This document shows, piece by piece, positions 18,903 to 28,364 of a stretch of 64,000 bases of DNA. Below the pieces are notes generated by a model, which was given only the letters and a program-made list of their open reading frames with translations, ran no database searches and was not told the origin of the DNA. Position 1 is the stretch's first letter. Each line of letters opens with the position of its first letter. Made by a program: the position numbers and the translations under genes. Source of the stretch: Methanococcus voltae (GTDB taxonomy: Archaea; AGJL01; Methanococci; Methanococcales; Methanococcaceae); the NCBI RefSeq assembly GCF_017875395.1, contig NZ_JAGGMO010000001.1:186001-250000 (forward strand). Direction: 5' to 3'.

Positions 18903-18912
18903 ATTTTATATA
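18903..18912 (-). promoter_or_regulatory. predicted TATA box for agcS
   Basis: TATATAAAAT on the minus strand in context GAGGTATATAAAATAAG. A start about 25 bases downstream would be near 18880, twelve bases before the first hairpin. Confidence 0.45.
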
Positions 18913-18922
18913 CCTCAATACC

Positions 18923-18941
18923 CCCTATTAAATTAATAGGG
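18923..18941. terminator. CCCTATTA-AAT-TAATAGGG hairpin
   Basis: A perfect 8-bp stem with a 3-base loop, followed on plus by a T-rich stretch. It lies just upstream of the predicted agcS promoter. It may be a terminator for plus-strand transcription or a protein site; no upstream plus-strand gene is visible. Confidence 0.35.
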
Positions 18942-19174
18942 TTCATATATTTTTAATTTGTTTATTTAGATTTATATTTATCATATAATTATTAATTGTT
19001 AATAAATTAGTAAATAATTTGTTAGTTAACGTATTATTAATTTATTATTAAGTTATTATTGATTTAGTATTGATTTACTAAGTAGTATTTTAGTATTTAA
19101 CTATCTAATTTGTAATTATTTTTAAAATTTATTCCAACTCAATATGTAAATTTAAATCTCGATTAAATGACATA

Positions 19175-19220
19175 AGCAATTGAGTATGATAATGCCAGTA
19201 ATGGCAATATACGCCTTGCT
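19175..19220 (+). ncRNA. candidate structured RNA (nested 46-nt hairpin)
   Basis: Three nested stems can be read on plus: AGCAA/TTGCT (19175-19179 with 19216-19220), GTAT/ATAC (19184-19187 with 19209-19212), and TGCCA/TGGCA (19193-19197 with 19202-19206) closed by a GTAA loop of the stable GNRA type. Internal loops are TTGA/GCC and GATAA/AT. It is an island of higher GC content in the 1.3-kb gene-free region 18614-19893. No coding frame or known family explains it. No clear promoter was found. Confidence 0.4.
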
Positions 19221-19587
19221 GTACCTATTAAAAATATATAATATTTAATCATTATAAATCTACTTTTCAAGTTATATTATAAATCCTTTATATATGTTAT
19301 GATACGATTAAAAAAATTAGAACTTTTGGAAATTGCATAATATTTCGATAAAAACGTATTATGTTATAAAAAACGGTATTTTTAATATTTTAACTATCAA
19401 AATATATTAAAATTTAAAAAAAAATATTATTTAAATAATATATAATTATTAAATATGTTTGTATCTATTAATAGTGTATCAATGTATGTATCAATGAGAT
19501 TTTACAATTTAGAGTTGGAATAAATTTTAAAATCTGATTATTTCATTTTTTGTGGAGTTTGTATATTTAGTATAATAGTACTCTAAT

Positions 19588-19625
19588 TAACTAATTATTG
19601 GAATGATTGTTGGAGTGATTAGTTA
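19588..19625 (+). other. 8-bp stem with 22-nt loop, gene-free region
   Basis: TAACTAAT (19588-19595) pairs with ATTAGTTA (19618-19625). The loop contains GTTGGAG, and 30 bases upstream is an unpaired TTGTGGAGTTT (19550-19560) matching the loop of the agcS leader hairpins. The remaining parts of 18942-19893 show no gene. Confidence 0.3.
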
Positions 19626-19893
19626 TTATTTCCTACATTTGTGCCATATACATAGGTCGTAATGGTATATATTACTATTGAAATTTTTGGCATTGATTGA
19701 CGTAAAAATAGGAAATTTTTTAAAAATAGGGATATTTTTTTAATTATGTTGCGATATTATGTAACTATCTATTGCAAAAATTATATCATAATAGAGTCCT
19801 ATTAATCATAAGATATCTAAAAATAATAAGGATAATAATAAAAAATATTAAAAAAATGATACTAATACCAATAATATGCCTTAAAATAAAAAA

Positions 19894-20199
19894 TGGCTTC
19901 CTTGGGGTGGACAAAAGCACCAAATCCCATTTTGCCTTAATTAGCACTCGGCCCCGCTACCCCTTGAGCGTCGAAGTAAATTCTACCGTTGCTCCCTTCC
20001 GGACCTGGCGGGTTTCGAAATACAAAAAGAGTTTGACTCTTTCTTAAGAAAGAGAGTCTCTTACCATCTTACCCCAAAGGACGAAACGTCTACATACCAA
20101 TTAAGAATGAAATTTGGGAACTTATGCCGCCCCCAAGTTTTCGGCTCTCGCAAAGGCGATTTCGAGTTACAGGAGACGCCTAACCTCCCAGCCTAGCCA
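19894..20199 (-). ncRNA. ffs: signal recognition particle 7S RNA
   Basis: This is the archaeal SRP RNA, about 306 nt, on the minus strand. The universally conserved helix 8 reads GCCAGGTCCGGAAGGGAG then CAACGGT (20009-19985), with its GGAA tetraloop, where Ffh binds. The 5' end TGGCT...TGGG pairs with 3' CCCC...AGCCA to form helix 1. A T-rich run follows the 3' end. The GC content is far above the surroundings. Ffh is encoded at 59.6-61.0 kb. End positions are estimated from helix 1 and the promoter. Confidence 0.95.
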
Positions 20200-20220
20200 A
20201 TATTACATAACTTGTTCTAT

Positions 20221-20230
20221 CTTATATAGT
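20221..20230 (-). promoter_or_regulatory. TATA box of the SRP RNA gene
   Basis: ACTATATAAG on the minus strand, centred about 27 bases before the predicted 5' end at 20199, the normal archaeal distance. Confidence 0.75.
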
Positions 20231-20801
20231 TTACTATTTATTATTTTTATTAGATTTCGCATATTTTACAGTCGTTATTATTCTATTCCATTATTTTTTT
20301 TATTTTGTTTAGTTTTTAGGGATAAGTCTTAAATTAGAAGCATGAGGCAATTTATAAATAATCGACAACTTAATAACCTATTTAAGAATCTAAATAGTTT
20401 CAATAAGTAAAATTTATATAACTATTAAAACTTATTATTTATATAGTGTTATAATTACCAAAAAAACTTTACAAGTATTGGATAATAATAATTAATAGTT
20501 AATAAATAATAAAATAACCCCAAATTTAAAAATACACGAAATAAAGATTTATTTACGGCATATAAATTTAAATGGTTTATTGTTAGAGTATATATAATAT
20601 TATATGGGCATAATATTAAAAAAATACATTTAGAATATTCCAATATTGAAGATAGGATATAATTAATAGAATATTTGAAAAATGGGTATGCCTATCAAAT
20701 TACATATAAAAAATAATATATATCATGAAAATTTATAGATATTATCAATAAATTATTATAATCTATCGATTTTATTTAAGATTTGCCTTTGGAGGATTAC
20801 T
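20231..20801. other. gene-free spacer upstream of ftsZ
   Basis: AT-rich and without a credible gene; a 62-codon minus-strand frame at 20455-20643 lacks a ribosome site and is low-complexity. It holds promoters for SRP RNA (minus) and ftsZ (plus). A strong GGAGG site at 20792-20796 precedes ftsZ. Confidence 0.5.
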
Positions 20802-21899
20802 ATGAGACTTGTTAAAGATGCACTTTCTAAAAATAATGAAGAATTATACCAAGCTCAAATGGCTAAAGATGATTTTGGAAACGCTAAAATCATCGTAGTA
20901 GGATGTGGTGGTGCAGGTAACAACACAATTTCAAGACTTACAGAGATAGGAATTGAAGGTGCTGAAACTATTGCAATAAATACCGATAAACAGCATTTAG
21001 AACATATTAAAGCAGATAAAACCATATTAATTGGTTCTACATTAACAAGAGGTTTAGGTGCTGGAGGATACCCAGAAATTGGTAGAAAATCCGCAGAATT
21101 AGCTAAAAACGTTCTTGAAGATGTTTTGAAAAATGCAGACTTAGTATTTGTTTCCGCAGGTATGGGTGGTGGTACAGGTACAGGTTCAGCTCCAATCGTT
21201 GCAGAAGTAGCAAAAGAAAGCGGTGCTGTTGTAATCGGTGTTGTTACATACCCATTCAAAATTGAAAGAGCCAGACTTAAAAAGGCAGATGAAGGTCTTA
21301 AAAGATTAACGGAATGTTGTGATACTGTTATTGTAATTGACAATAATAGATTAGTCGATTTTGTTCCTAACTTACCTATGAACGAAGCTTTCAGAGTAGC
21401 AGACGAAATCATTGCTCAATCAGTTAAAGGTATTACAGAAACCATATCAACGAAGAGTATGATAAACATCGATTATGCGGATGTAAAAGCTGTTATGACT
21501 AACGGTGGTGTCGCTATGATTGGTGTAGGTGAAGTAGACAGCGATTCCAAAGGCGATAGAGTAGAAAAAGTAGTTAAAGATGCTTTACAATGTCCTTTAT
21601 TAGACATTGACTACAAAGGAGCTACAGGTGCTATTATACACATTACTGGAGGCCCTGATTTAACATTAGGTGAAGCTAACAGAATTGGAGAAGGTATAAC
21701 AAATAGTATGGACGCAGAAGCTAACGTTATATGGGGCGCAAGGTTAGATAGCACCATGGACGGAGCAATTAGGGTTATGGCAATTATCACCGGTGTTAAA
21801 TCACCTAATATATTAGGCGGTGGAAAAGCACCTCAAAGAATATTACCTAAAAAACAGCAACAATCTAAAAGTTCACTAGGAATTGACTACATCGTATAA
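20802..21899 (+). CDS. ftsZ: cell division protein FtsZ
   Basis: This 365-residue tubulin-like GTPase forms the division ring. The nucleotide-binding start [15 protein letters not shown], the tubulin signature [11 protein letters not shown] (121-131), and the T7-loop region [13 protein letters not shown] are intact. The C-terminal tail ([14 protein letters not shown]) is short and would carry the partner-binding peptide; SepF, encoded at 43.4 kb, is the likely membrane anchor. The ATG follows GGAGGATTACT. Archaea often carry two ftsZ paralogues; only one is in this window. Confidence 0.98.
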   Translation: MRLVKDALSKNNEELYQAQMAKDDFGNAKIIVVGCGGAGNNTISRLTEIGIEGAETIAINTDKQHLEHIKADKTILIGSTLTRGLGAGGYPEIGRKSAELAKNVLEDVLKNADLVFVSAGMGGGTGTGSAPIVAEVAKESGAVVIGVVTYPFKIERARLKKADEGLKRLTECCDTVIVIDNNRLVDFVPNLPMNEAFRVADEIIAQSVKGITETISTKSMINIDYADVKAVMTNGGVAMIGVGEVDSDSKGDRVEKVVKDALQCPLLDIDYKGATGAIIHITGGPDLTLGEANRIGEGITNSMDAEANVIWGARLDSTMDGAIRVMAIITGVKSPNILGGGKAPQRILPKKQQQSKSSLGIDYIV

Positions 21900-22333
21900 T
21901 TCAATGGCAGTCGACAATAATTAACTAAAATTAATTTTTTTTATATATTTTACATTATTTTATTGTATAAATTATATAGCGTATTACATTTTTCCAGGTT
22001 ATTTCATTTTTCAATTATTATATTACTATCATTTAGTTTTAGATTGTAATTTTTGATATATTTGTAAATATAACTATATTAAAAAAATAAATACATATAT
22101 TAAAAAAATTAATACCATATAGATAATAAACAATAGATTTATAATATTAATACTTACTAATATATCTAATAATATTATATCTAATAGTAATCCACAATTT
22201 AGTTTTAATATTGGAATATTTAATAGAATATTATATATTATAAGACAATTATATTATAATAAATAATTGGGTGTTTATATAATAATATTGCATGATTAAA
22301 TAATTAGTAACAGAAATATGTGACGTGAGTGTT
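21900..22333. other. gene-free spacer between ftsZ and the HTH gene
   Basis: 434 AT-rich bases with no supported frame. A T-rich run at 21928-21960 probably ends ftsZ transcription. Confidence 0.5.
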
Positions 22334-22846
22334 ATGAAAGCGTATGAAAGGCTTTTATTAAGCTTAGGTTCTGAAAAGTTTACCGATGAGTTCAGAAAAA
22401 TATTATTGGAATTAAATATTTCATTAAAGGAATTTTCAGACCATTCTCAAATACCTTATAGTACATTATACAAAGTTATGAATAATAAAGATTTTAGAGT
22501 ATCCACACTTCAAAAAATCGTAAAAGTAATTAAAGAATTTGAAAAAGATGATGAATTAGATGATAAAATAGCAATTATTGCTGCAAGATCATCACTTAAT
22601 AAACTTACTCAAAAAACTATTGATTTTAATGGTAAAACATACGCCATTAAAGAATATCCTTCAAATACACTTGAAGAGTGTCTTATATCGGCAGTTAGTG
22701 CAGAGCGAGACGGGGTAAAAGCTATTGTATGCGCCCCAATAGTTAGTGCATGCGTTGAGAAACTTGTTAGAATACCTGTGGCTGTTGTGATTACCGAGTC
22801 CTCAGACTATCTAAAAGCAGTAAAAATCGCTGCATCAAAAATATAA
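22334..22846 (+). CDS. HTH (XRE-like) transcriptional regulator
   Basis: This 170-residue protein has an N-terminal helix-turn-helix: NISLKEFSDHSQIPYSTLYK followed by the recognition-helix region VMNNKDFRVSTLQKIVKVIK. The C-terminal half (IDFNGKTYAIKEYPS..., then IVCAPIVSACVEKLVRIPVAVVI) looks like a small ligand- or effector-binding domain with Cys residues. Similar two-domain regulators occur in methanogens; the target is unknown. An upstream GTG at 22325 is in frame, but the ATG at 22334 is better placed after GTGAGTG. It is a single-gene unit. Confidence 0.8.
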   Translation: MKAYERLLLSLGSEKFTDEFRKILLELNISLKEFSDHSQIPYSTLYKVMNNKDFRVSTLQKIVKVIKEFEKDDELDDKIAIIAARSSLNKLTQKTIDFNGKTYAIKEYPSNTLEECLISAVSAERDGVKAIVCAPIVSACVEKLVRIPVAVVITESSDYLKAVKIAASKI

Positions 22847-23068
22847 CACTAATATATGCTTTAATATACTTTAATAGATTTATAAAGTGTATAAATCTTT
22901 TTTTCATTATTTTAAATAAAAAAAATTATAATTAAATGAAAATAAGGAATATTCGAGATATTGGGAATATATTACGTAATATTTATTATTTCAGTATATT
23001 GTTATTGGAATTATTTTATTATTATTATTATTATTATTATTTTATTTATTGTTTTATTAGCATTTCTG

Positions 23069-24163
23069 TTAAATATTAAATTTTGAACCTTGGACTGTTT
23101 TTCTAGTTTTTAAATTGTTTGATATATCGTTTAAAATTTTTAAACGTCCTAAATCCCATTCTGGCGATATTTTTATCTCTTTTGGAACTTTATCCTTTGA
23201 AACTCTTTGAATTAATATTTGAGGAGATATATGCTCTAAAAAATCCGTCACTAAGCTTATGTATTGTATTTTATCAAGTGACTTATACTCCGCATTCCAA
23301 TACATTTCTTCAAGCTTTGTATTGTATATAACTACGAGCGGATAAATTTTCAAAGCATCTATTTTTATTAAAGACAACAATTCTGCAGTTTTTAGCATTT
23401 CTTTCCTTGTTTCTCCAGGCAATCCTAAGATAATATGCCCACAAACCTTTATACCTCGTTCCTTGCAGTTTTTAATTGCATTTAATGTGTCAATTGCGTC
23501 GTGTTTTCTGTTAAGTATAGTTAAGGTCTTATCATGTAATGATTGAATTCCCAAATCAATCCAAATGTCATAACCTTGTTTCACATAATCTCCTAAAATA
23601 TCTAACTTTTCAGTTTCTAAACAATCAGGTCTTGTCCCAATGGATAAACCCATTACATTTTCATAAGATAATGCAAAATCCCATAATTCTTTTAGATTTT
23701 CTGGCTCATCATAGGTATTGGTTGCAGGATAGAAATAAACGTAAAATTTATTTATACCTTTTCGACCGTGCTCGTTTAATTGGAATTCTATTTGCTCTTT
23801 TAAACTGTATTTACGATTACAATATTCTACGGAGATTGGCCTACCCATTTTAGGGCAGTAAATACAGCCCTTATCATCTAAAGTGCCGTCTTTATTAGGG
23901 CATGAAAATCCTGCATCTACAGGTATTTTAAAAGTTCTAAATGGAACTTTAGACTTCATATAAACTCCGTATTGGGAAATCGGAAAACCTCTTTTTCGCA
24001 TGGCATTTATACCATCTAATTCTGCAGTGAAATTTAAATTTTCTGCCATTTTTAATACTTTATTCTTTAGATTAGTATATTCTAAATCTTCCCTGGAGTA
24101 ATCTTTATTATCTTTATTATCTTTATTATTCTCGTTTTTCTCGTTTTTCTCATCTTTGTCCAT
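23069..24163 (-). CDS. radical SAM protein (YhcC family, TIGR01212-like)
   Basis: This is a 364-residue radical-SAM protein. The cluster motif is the widely spaced type: CPNKDG then GCIYCPKMG, near residues 88-106. It is followed by FYPATNTYDEPENL, LSIGTRPDCLE and WIDLGIQSLHDKTL, as in the YhcC/Elp3-related family, and GHIILGLPGETRKEM. The function of the family is not settled; tRNA or sulfur chemistry has been suggested. A Lys/Asn/Asp-rich N-terminus of about 25 residues precedes the domain. GGTGGATT precedes the ATG. Confidence 0.88.
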   Translation of the reverse strand: MDKDEKNEKNENNKDNKDNKDYSREDLEYTNLKNKVLKMAENLNFTAELDGINAMRKRGFPISQYGVYMKSKVPFRTFKIPVDAGFSCPNKDGTLDDKGCIYCPKMGRPISVEYCNRKYSLKEQIEFQLNEHGRKGINKFYVYFYPATNTYDEPENLKELWDFALSYENVMGLSIGTRPDCLETEKLDILGDYVKQGYDIWIDLGIQSLHDKTLTILNRKHDAIDTLNAIKNCKERGIKVCGHIILGLPGETRKEMLKTAELLSLIKIDALKIYPLVVIYNTKLEEMYWNAEYKSLDKIQYISLVTDFLEHISPQILIQRVSKDKVPKEIKISPEWDLGRLKILNDISNNLKTRKTVQGSKFNI

Positions 24164-24481
24164 AATCCACCAAACAATATGATACGAATATTAAAAATAT
24201 ATTAAATAAAATAATATAAAAAATATATTAGTAAAACAATAATATTTTAGCTTATATTCTATATTCAATAGATATATATAATTATATAATTGCAAATAAG
24301 AATTTTAATAAGTTTATTAATTCTATGAATATCTTATTCAAAAATATGGTTATTTATAGATGTTATATAGATGTTAAAATCAATTTTATAAATTATTAAA
24401 TAGTATGGCAACATGATATTCAAATTAAATAATAGCATGATTATTTATATTGAATATATTATTATTTACTAAGGTGAAATT
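24164..24481. other. gene-free divergent spacer
   Basis: 318 AT-rich bases between the radical SAM gene (minus) and pheS (plus). It must hold both promoters; no distinctive structure seen. GGTGAAATT immediately precedes pheS. Confidence 0.5.
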
Positions 24482-26017
24482 ATGATTATTGATGTAGAAC
24501 TTCACAATGACGAGAAAAGAATATTACAGATATTTCAAAAATTTGGAAAAAATACCCTTGACTTTGAAGAAATTTCACAAGAAATTGAGAAAGAAAAAAT
24601 TATGAGGGCAGGATTATGGCTTACCGGTCACAAACTTGCTGAAGTACTCGAAGAAAGTAAAAAACTTATAAAACTTAGCAAAGAAGGTATTGAAGCTAAA
24701 GAAAAGCAATTACCCGAAAGAAGACTTTCAAAATATATATTGGATAATAAATTTGAAAGTATTGCGATAAAAGACCTTTCAAAAGTTGAAACTCTTGAAA
24801 AAGGAGAAATAAACCCTTTATTAGGTAATTTAAAAAAGAAAAACCTTGTAGCAATCGATAAAGGGAATATTGTTTTCAAAAATTTAGATTATGAAGATGA
24901 AGAGGAAATTTTAATTTCAAAAATTGCAAATTTGGAAGATGGAATTGAAATATCTAAATTAAGTAAAGAAGACAAAAAAACAGTTGATTCTTTGAAAAAA
25001 AGAGGATTAATTGAAGTAAAAGAGATTAAAAATAGGGAATTAAAATTAACCCCTGAAGGTATTGAGTACATCAAAAATCCTATTGAAATTAAAGAAGAAA
25101 TCACACAATTGACCAAAGACGATATATTAAGCGGAAAATGGAAAGAATGCGATATAAGAGCTTATGATGCTACAATACCTACGGAAAAGGTTTATCCTGC
25201 TAAACCTCACCCAATGGCTAAAATCATTGACGATGTTAAGGATATTCTCGTATCAATTGGATTCAAAGAAGTTAAAACATCTGCAGTACAGACTGAACTT
25301 TGGAACTTTGACTCATTATTCGAACCACAGGACCACCCTGCAAGAGATATGCAAGATACGTTCTTTTTAAAATATCCGAACATAGGCCTTGTAGATGAGG
25401 AATTACTTCAAAAACTTAAATTAATACATGAAAAAGGTATTGTTGGAGATGAACAAATCTCTAAAGGCTGGGGATACATATTCAGTGAAGAAGTATCTAA
25501 AAAAGTAGTATTAAGGACACATACTACCGTTTCTTCAATTAAATACTTAGCATCATTGAGTGAAGAAGAAAAAGAAAAAGCTCAAAAAGTATTTTGTATA
25601 GATAGAGTATTTAGAAATGAAGCAATCGATTATAAGCACTTACCGGAATTTTATCAATGTGAAGGCATTGTAATGGATGACAATGTAAATTTCGATAACT
25701 TAGTCGGATTATTATCCGAATTCTTAAACAAATTAGGGTTTGAAAAAGTAAGAATAAGACCCGCATATTTCCCATTTACAGAACCTTCACTTGAAGCGGA
25801 AGTTTACGTTGAAGGTAAAGGTTGGATGGAATTACTTGGTGCAGGTATATTCAGACCAGAAGTTTTAGAGCCTTTTGGAATCAAAAAACCGGTTTTAGCT
25901 TGGGGAATTGGGTTAAGTAGACTTATAATGATGATATTGGAGTTACAAGATATTAGAGAACTTCATAAAAATGATTTAGATTGGATAAGAAATAGCAGAG
26001 TTAAAACAGTTAAATAA
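24482..26017 (+). CDS. pheS: phenylalanyl-tRNA synthetase alpha subunit
   Basis: This 511-residue archaeal/eukaryotic-type PheS charges tRNA-Phe together with PheT. The N-terminal half holds winged-helix domains. The catalytic half shows class II motifs: [19 protein letters not shown] and [13 protein letters not shown] (motif 1/2 region), [31 protein letters not shown] (motif 2), and [12 protein letters not shown] (motif 3). GGTGAAATT precedes the ATG. The order pheS-hcgB-hcgC is the same as M. jannaschii MJ0487-MJ0489. Confidence 0.97.
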   Translation: MIIDVELHNDEKRILQIFQKFGKNTLDFEEISQEIEKEKIMRAGLWLTGHKLAEVLEESKKLIKLSKEGIEAKEKQLPERRLSKYILDNKFESIAIKDLSKVETLEKGEINPLLGNLKKKNLVAIDKGNIVFKNLDYEDEEEILISKIANLEDGIEISKLSKEDKKTVDSLKKRGLIEVKEIKNRELKLTPEGIEYIKNPIEIKEEITQLTKDDILSGKWKECDIRAYDATIPTEKVYPAKPHPMAKIIDDVKDILVSIGFKEVKTSAVQTELWNFDSLFEPQDHPARDMQDTFFLKYPNIGLVDEELLQKLKLIHEKGIVGDEQISKGWGYIFSEEVSKKVVLRTHTTVSSIKYLASLSEEEKEKAQKVFCIDRVFRNEAIDYKHLPEFYQCEGIVMDDNVNFDNLVGLLSEFLNKLGFEKVRIRPAYFPFTEPSLEAEVYVEGKGWMELLGAGIFRPEVLEPFGIKKPVLAWGIGLSRLIMMILELQDIRELHKNDLDWIRNSRVKTVK

Positions 26018-26101
26018 GACCGCTAAATAAAACAGCTATAATTCATATAAATCTAAATTTAACTATTTTTATATTTTATATATTAAATTTATATTTATAT
26101 T

Positions 26102-26156
26102 TATATTCTATAATTATATCTATATTCTATAATTATATCTATATTTTAAAATTATG
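26102..26156. repeat. 19-bp tandem repeat before hcgB
   Basis: Two perfect copies of TATATTCTATAATTATATC (26102-26120 and 26121-26139) are followed by a decayed third, TATATTTTAAAATTATG. It lies in the pheS-hcgB spacer, 12 bases before the GTG start of hcgB, where it may affect translation. Confidence 0.85.
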
Positions 26157-26167
26157 TTTGGGATATT

Positions 26168-26701
26168 GTGGAAAAAATTAACAAGATAGTTAAAAATTCA
26201 TATGTTCAATCATTGGAAAATTGCAGAAATGGGGATCAAATTGACGAAATTGAGGCTATTCAAAATATCATCAAAAATTCTAAAAAAATTGTAGTTGCAA
26301 CTTCCAATGGAAAGAAATTTAAAGTAGTAAAAAATATTATTTTGAAAGTTTTAGATACTCATACTAATCATAATACAATTAACAATTGTAAAAATAATCA
26401 AAATAATATTATCATTGAAATGTTAGATATTTGTACAAATTCGGCAGATTTAACAAGAATGCCTGCATTAACTAAAGGAATGATTGCAGTTGATACTACA
26501 AATGCAGATTTAATCATAGCTCGTGGTAGATTAGGCGTTGCAGGCTCTGGCTCATTACTATTGGTAATGGATGATAAAGGGCGAATTTTAACCGGTGCAA
26601 TGTCTCCTTCTTCAATAATCCATAATGAAAGCATAGAACGCAAAATAGAGTTCGAACTTTTAAAAGCACTTGAAAAAATAGGGATAATGGTGGAACTATG
26701 A
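26168..26701 (+). CDS. hcgB: FeGP cofactor guanylyltransferase HcgB
   Basis: HcgB joins GMP to the pyridinol precursor of the iron-guanylylpyridinol cofactor of [Fe]-hydrogenase. The 177-residue protein carries the family stretches VVATSNGKKFKVVKNI, SADLTRMPALTKGMIAVDTT, DLIIARGRLGVAGSGSLLLV and GAMSPSSIIHNESIERK. An Asn-rich insert (HTNHNTINNCKNNQNN) follows residue 65. The GTG start at 26168 has only a weak site, GGGATATT. The stop overlaps hcgC by four bases (ATGA), and order and identity match MJ0488. Confidence 0.88.
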   Translation: MEKINKIVKNSYVQSLENCRNGDQIDEIEAIQNIIKNSKKIVVATSNGKKFKVVKNIILKVLDTHTNHNTINNCKNNQNNIIIEMLDICTNSADLTRMPALTKGMIAVDTTNADLIIARGRLGVAGSGSLLLVMDDKGRILTGAMSPSSIIHNESIERKIEFELLKALEKIGIMVEL

Positions 26702-27489
26702 AGTACGGTATTACTGAAAATGTTAAAACAATTGAATCAAAAGTCAAAGTTAGAGATATTATAAAAAGGATTGCTGAAAAAAAGGCTAATGCAATAAAAT
26801 ATTACTTAGAAGGCGAGGAATTTAAGCAAGCAATCATATTTGGTGCTTATTTGTCAGGTAACTATATTGCAAATATGATTAAACCAGATTGTGAAGAAGT
26901 TATATTAATCGACTCACAGCCTCATCTAGAAGATATTGTTACAGGAAATGGCATAAAATTCATGGATTTAAACACATTTATGCTAAAACTTAGAAACAAT
27001 AATTCTAAAGAAATAAATCCAGATTTAGTTATAGATGTTACCGGATTAGGTGGTTTAGACCCCAATATCTTAAAAGATTTCGACCCTAAAGTATTAATTA
27101 TCGAAGATCCTAAAAGTTCATTCGATAAAGAATTAATGGAAGCAGATAACACCCATAAAAGATTATGCGTTGGTCAAAGAAAAGGTTCTTTAAAAACACT
27201 ACGTTCTTCAAAAATCTCAAAAACCTCTGGTACCATGACACTTACTGTTGACGTAATAATGGATAGTTGTATGGATATTAAAGAATTAGATGGTGTACTA
27301 TACGCAGTTCCTAATTTAGAATACTTTGAAGGTATAGTATTCCATGAAAAAGATGTTAGGAAGTTTTTAAGAGAAGTTAATACACCTGCACTTACCGTTA
27401 GTTGCTTAGGAAATTTAGATACTGAAATCGACGAAATAATCGATATTAACATGAATAAAATCCATTCATTTGTTAAACCAGTACAGTAA
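26698..27489 (+). CDS. hcgC: FeGP cofactor biosynthesis methyltransferase HcgC
   Basis: HcgC is the SAM-dependent C-methyltransferase acting on the pyridinol ring of the FeGP cofactor. The 263-residue sequence has a Rossmann-like centre (AIIFGAYLSGNYIANMI, then EEVILIDSQPHLEDIV) and family stretches VIDVTGLGGLDPNIL and CVGQRKGSLKTLRSSK. It is translationally coupled to hcgB. Other hcg genes and hmd are not in the window. The match with MJ0489 is by order and content. Confidence 0.88.
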   Translation: MKYGITENVKTIESKVKVRDIIKRIAEKKANAIKYYLEGEEFKQAIIFGAYLSGNYIANMIKPDCEEVILIDSQPHLEDIVTGNGIKFMDLNTFMLKLRNNNSKEINPDLVIDVTGLGGLDPNILKDFDPKVLIIEDPKSSFDKELMEADNTHKRLCVGQRKGSLKTLRSSKISKTSGTMTLTVDVIMDSCMDIKELDGVLYAVPNLEYFEGIVFHEKDVRKFLREVNTPALTVSCLGNLDTEIDEIIDINMNKIHSFVKPVQ

Positions 27490-27571
27490 AATAATAAAAA
27501 TAGAATAATCAAATAATTTTAATAAGTTATTTGATTTAATAATTTATTTAATATTTTAGTATTATTATTTT

Positions 27572-28198
27572 TTAGAATAAAGGTAATGTTTTTCTAATGT
27601 CTCTTTCTATTTTATCAGTTTCTTTACAATATTCTAAAAGTATGTTTTCTAAAATTTCGCCTAAGTCGCTTTCATTCAATCCCATTTCCAATAGACCGAT
27701 TGCTGAAACGTGCTCTGGCGTGCCTTCGGAAGTTATGTTTAAACCTAGATGGATTTTACCTGAAGTAACACCCTTACAAGCAATACATACCGATATTTTT
27801 TTATTATCATAGTACAAGTCATCGCCTGTTTTTAATATCTTAATATTTGCTTTTGTTTCGATTACATCTTTTACAATATTTACGAGCATTCTTTGTCTTA
27901 AATAAGTAGTTTTTAAGTCACAATTATCGAAATGCTCCACTATAAAGTTTATTGCGCGCTTTGAAGAAATCGGAATTTCATATTCTGCCTCTTCTTTTAC
28001 ATCTTTTAAATCCTTCATATTTGCTATTTTTACTTGCATGGCCCCTATGAAACCTACGATACTATCCTTTTGAACATCGAATGATTTAAAAGCCCATAAA
28101 GGTTCTATTTCTTCCCCGGTGTAGTCCAAATTAGTGTTTACTTTTATACCACAAATACTGTTAAAATCTAATTTTTTAGAATTATTGTTTAATTGCAT
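27572..28198 (-). CDS. DUF366 family protein
   Basis: This 208-residue archaeal protein has no established function. Characteristic pieces are VGFIGAMQVKIANMKDLKDV, INFIVEHFD, TTYLRQRMLVNIVKDVIE, SGKIHLGLNITSEGTPEHVS and the terminal RDIRKTLPLF. A start at 28198 is chosen because GGTGATATT precedes that ATG; the longer frame from 28222 has no site. It converges with hcgC. The family name is from memory of the motif pattern. Confidence 0.75.
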   Translation of the reverse strand: MQLNNNSKKLDFNSICGIKVNTNLDYTGEEIEPLWAFKSFDVQKDSIVGFIGAMQVKIANMKDLKDVKEEAEYEIPISSKRAINFIVEHFDNCDLKTTYLRQRMLVNIVKDVIETKANIKILKTGDDLYYDNKKISVCIACKGVTSGKIHLGLNITSEGTPEHVSAIGLLEMGLNESDLGEILENILLEYCKETDKIERDIRKTLPLF

Positions 28199-28364
28199 AA
28201 TATCACCATTTACAATCTCCAATCAAATAATTTTAGTAAATAACTATTAAAAAATAATATAAAAATATATAGTTGATTTAATTATAGAGAAATATATTAA
28301 AAATTATAAAAATTAAAAAAAGAATATTAAAGTTTAAAACTTATTTTATAATTTACTTTATAAT

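Noticed and set aside
19772-20047. 91-codon plus-strand frame over the SRP RNA
   Set aside because: It runs antisense through the conserved helix 8 of SRP RNA.
20455-20643. 62-codon minus-strand frame upstream of ftsZ
   Set aside because: Low-complexity Tyr/Leu/Asn composition, no GGTG site, inside an AT-rich promoter region.
20855-21412. 185-codon minus-strand frame opposite ftsZ
   Set aside because: Shadow of ftsZ codon structure; no ribosome site or family match.
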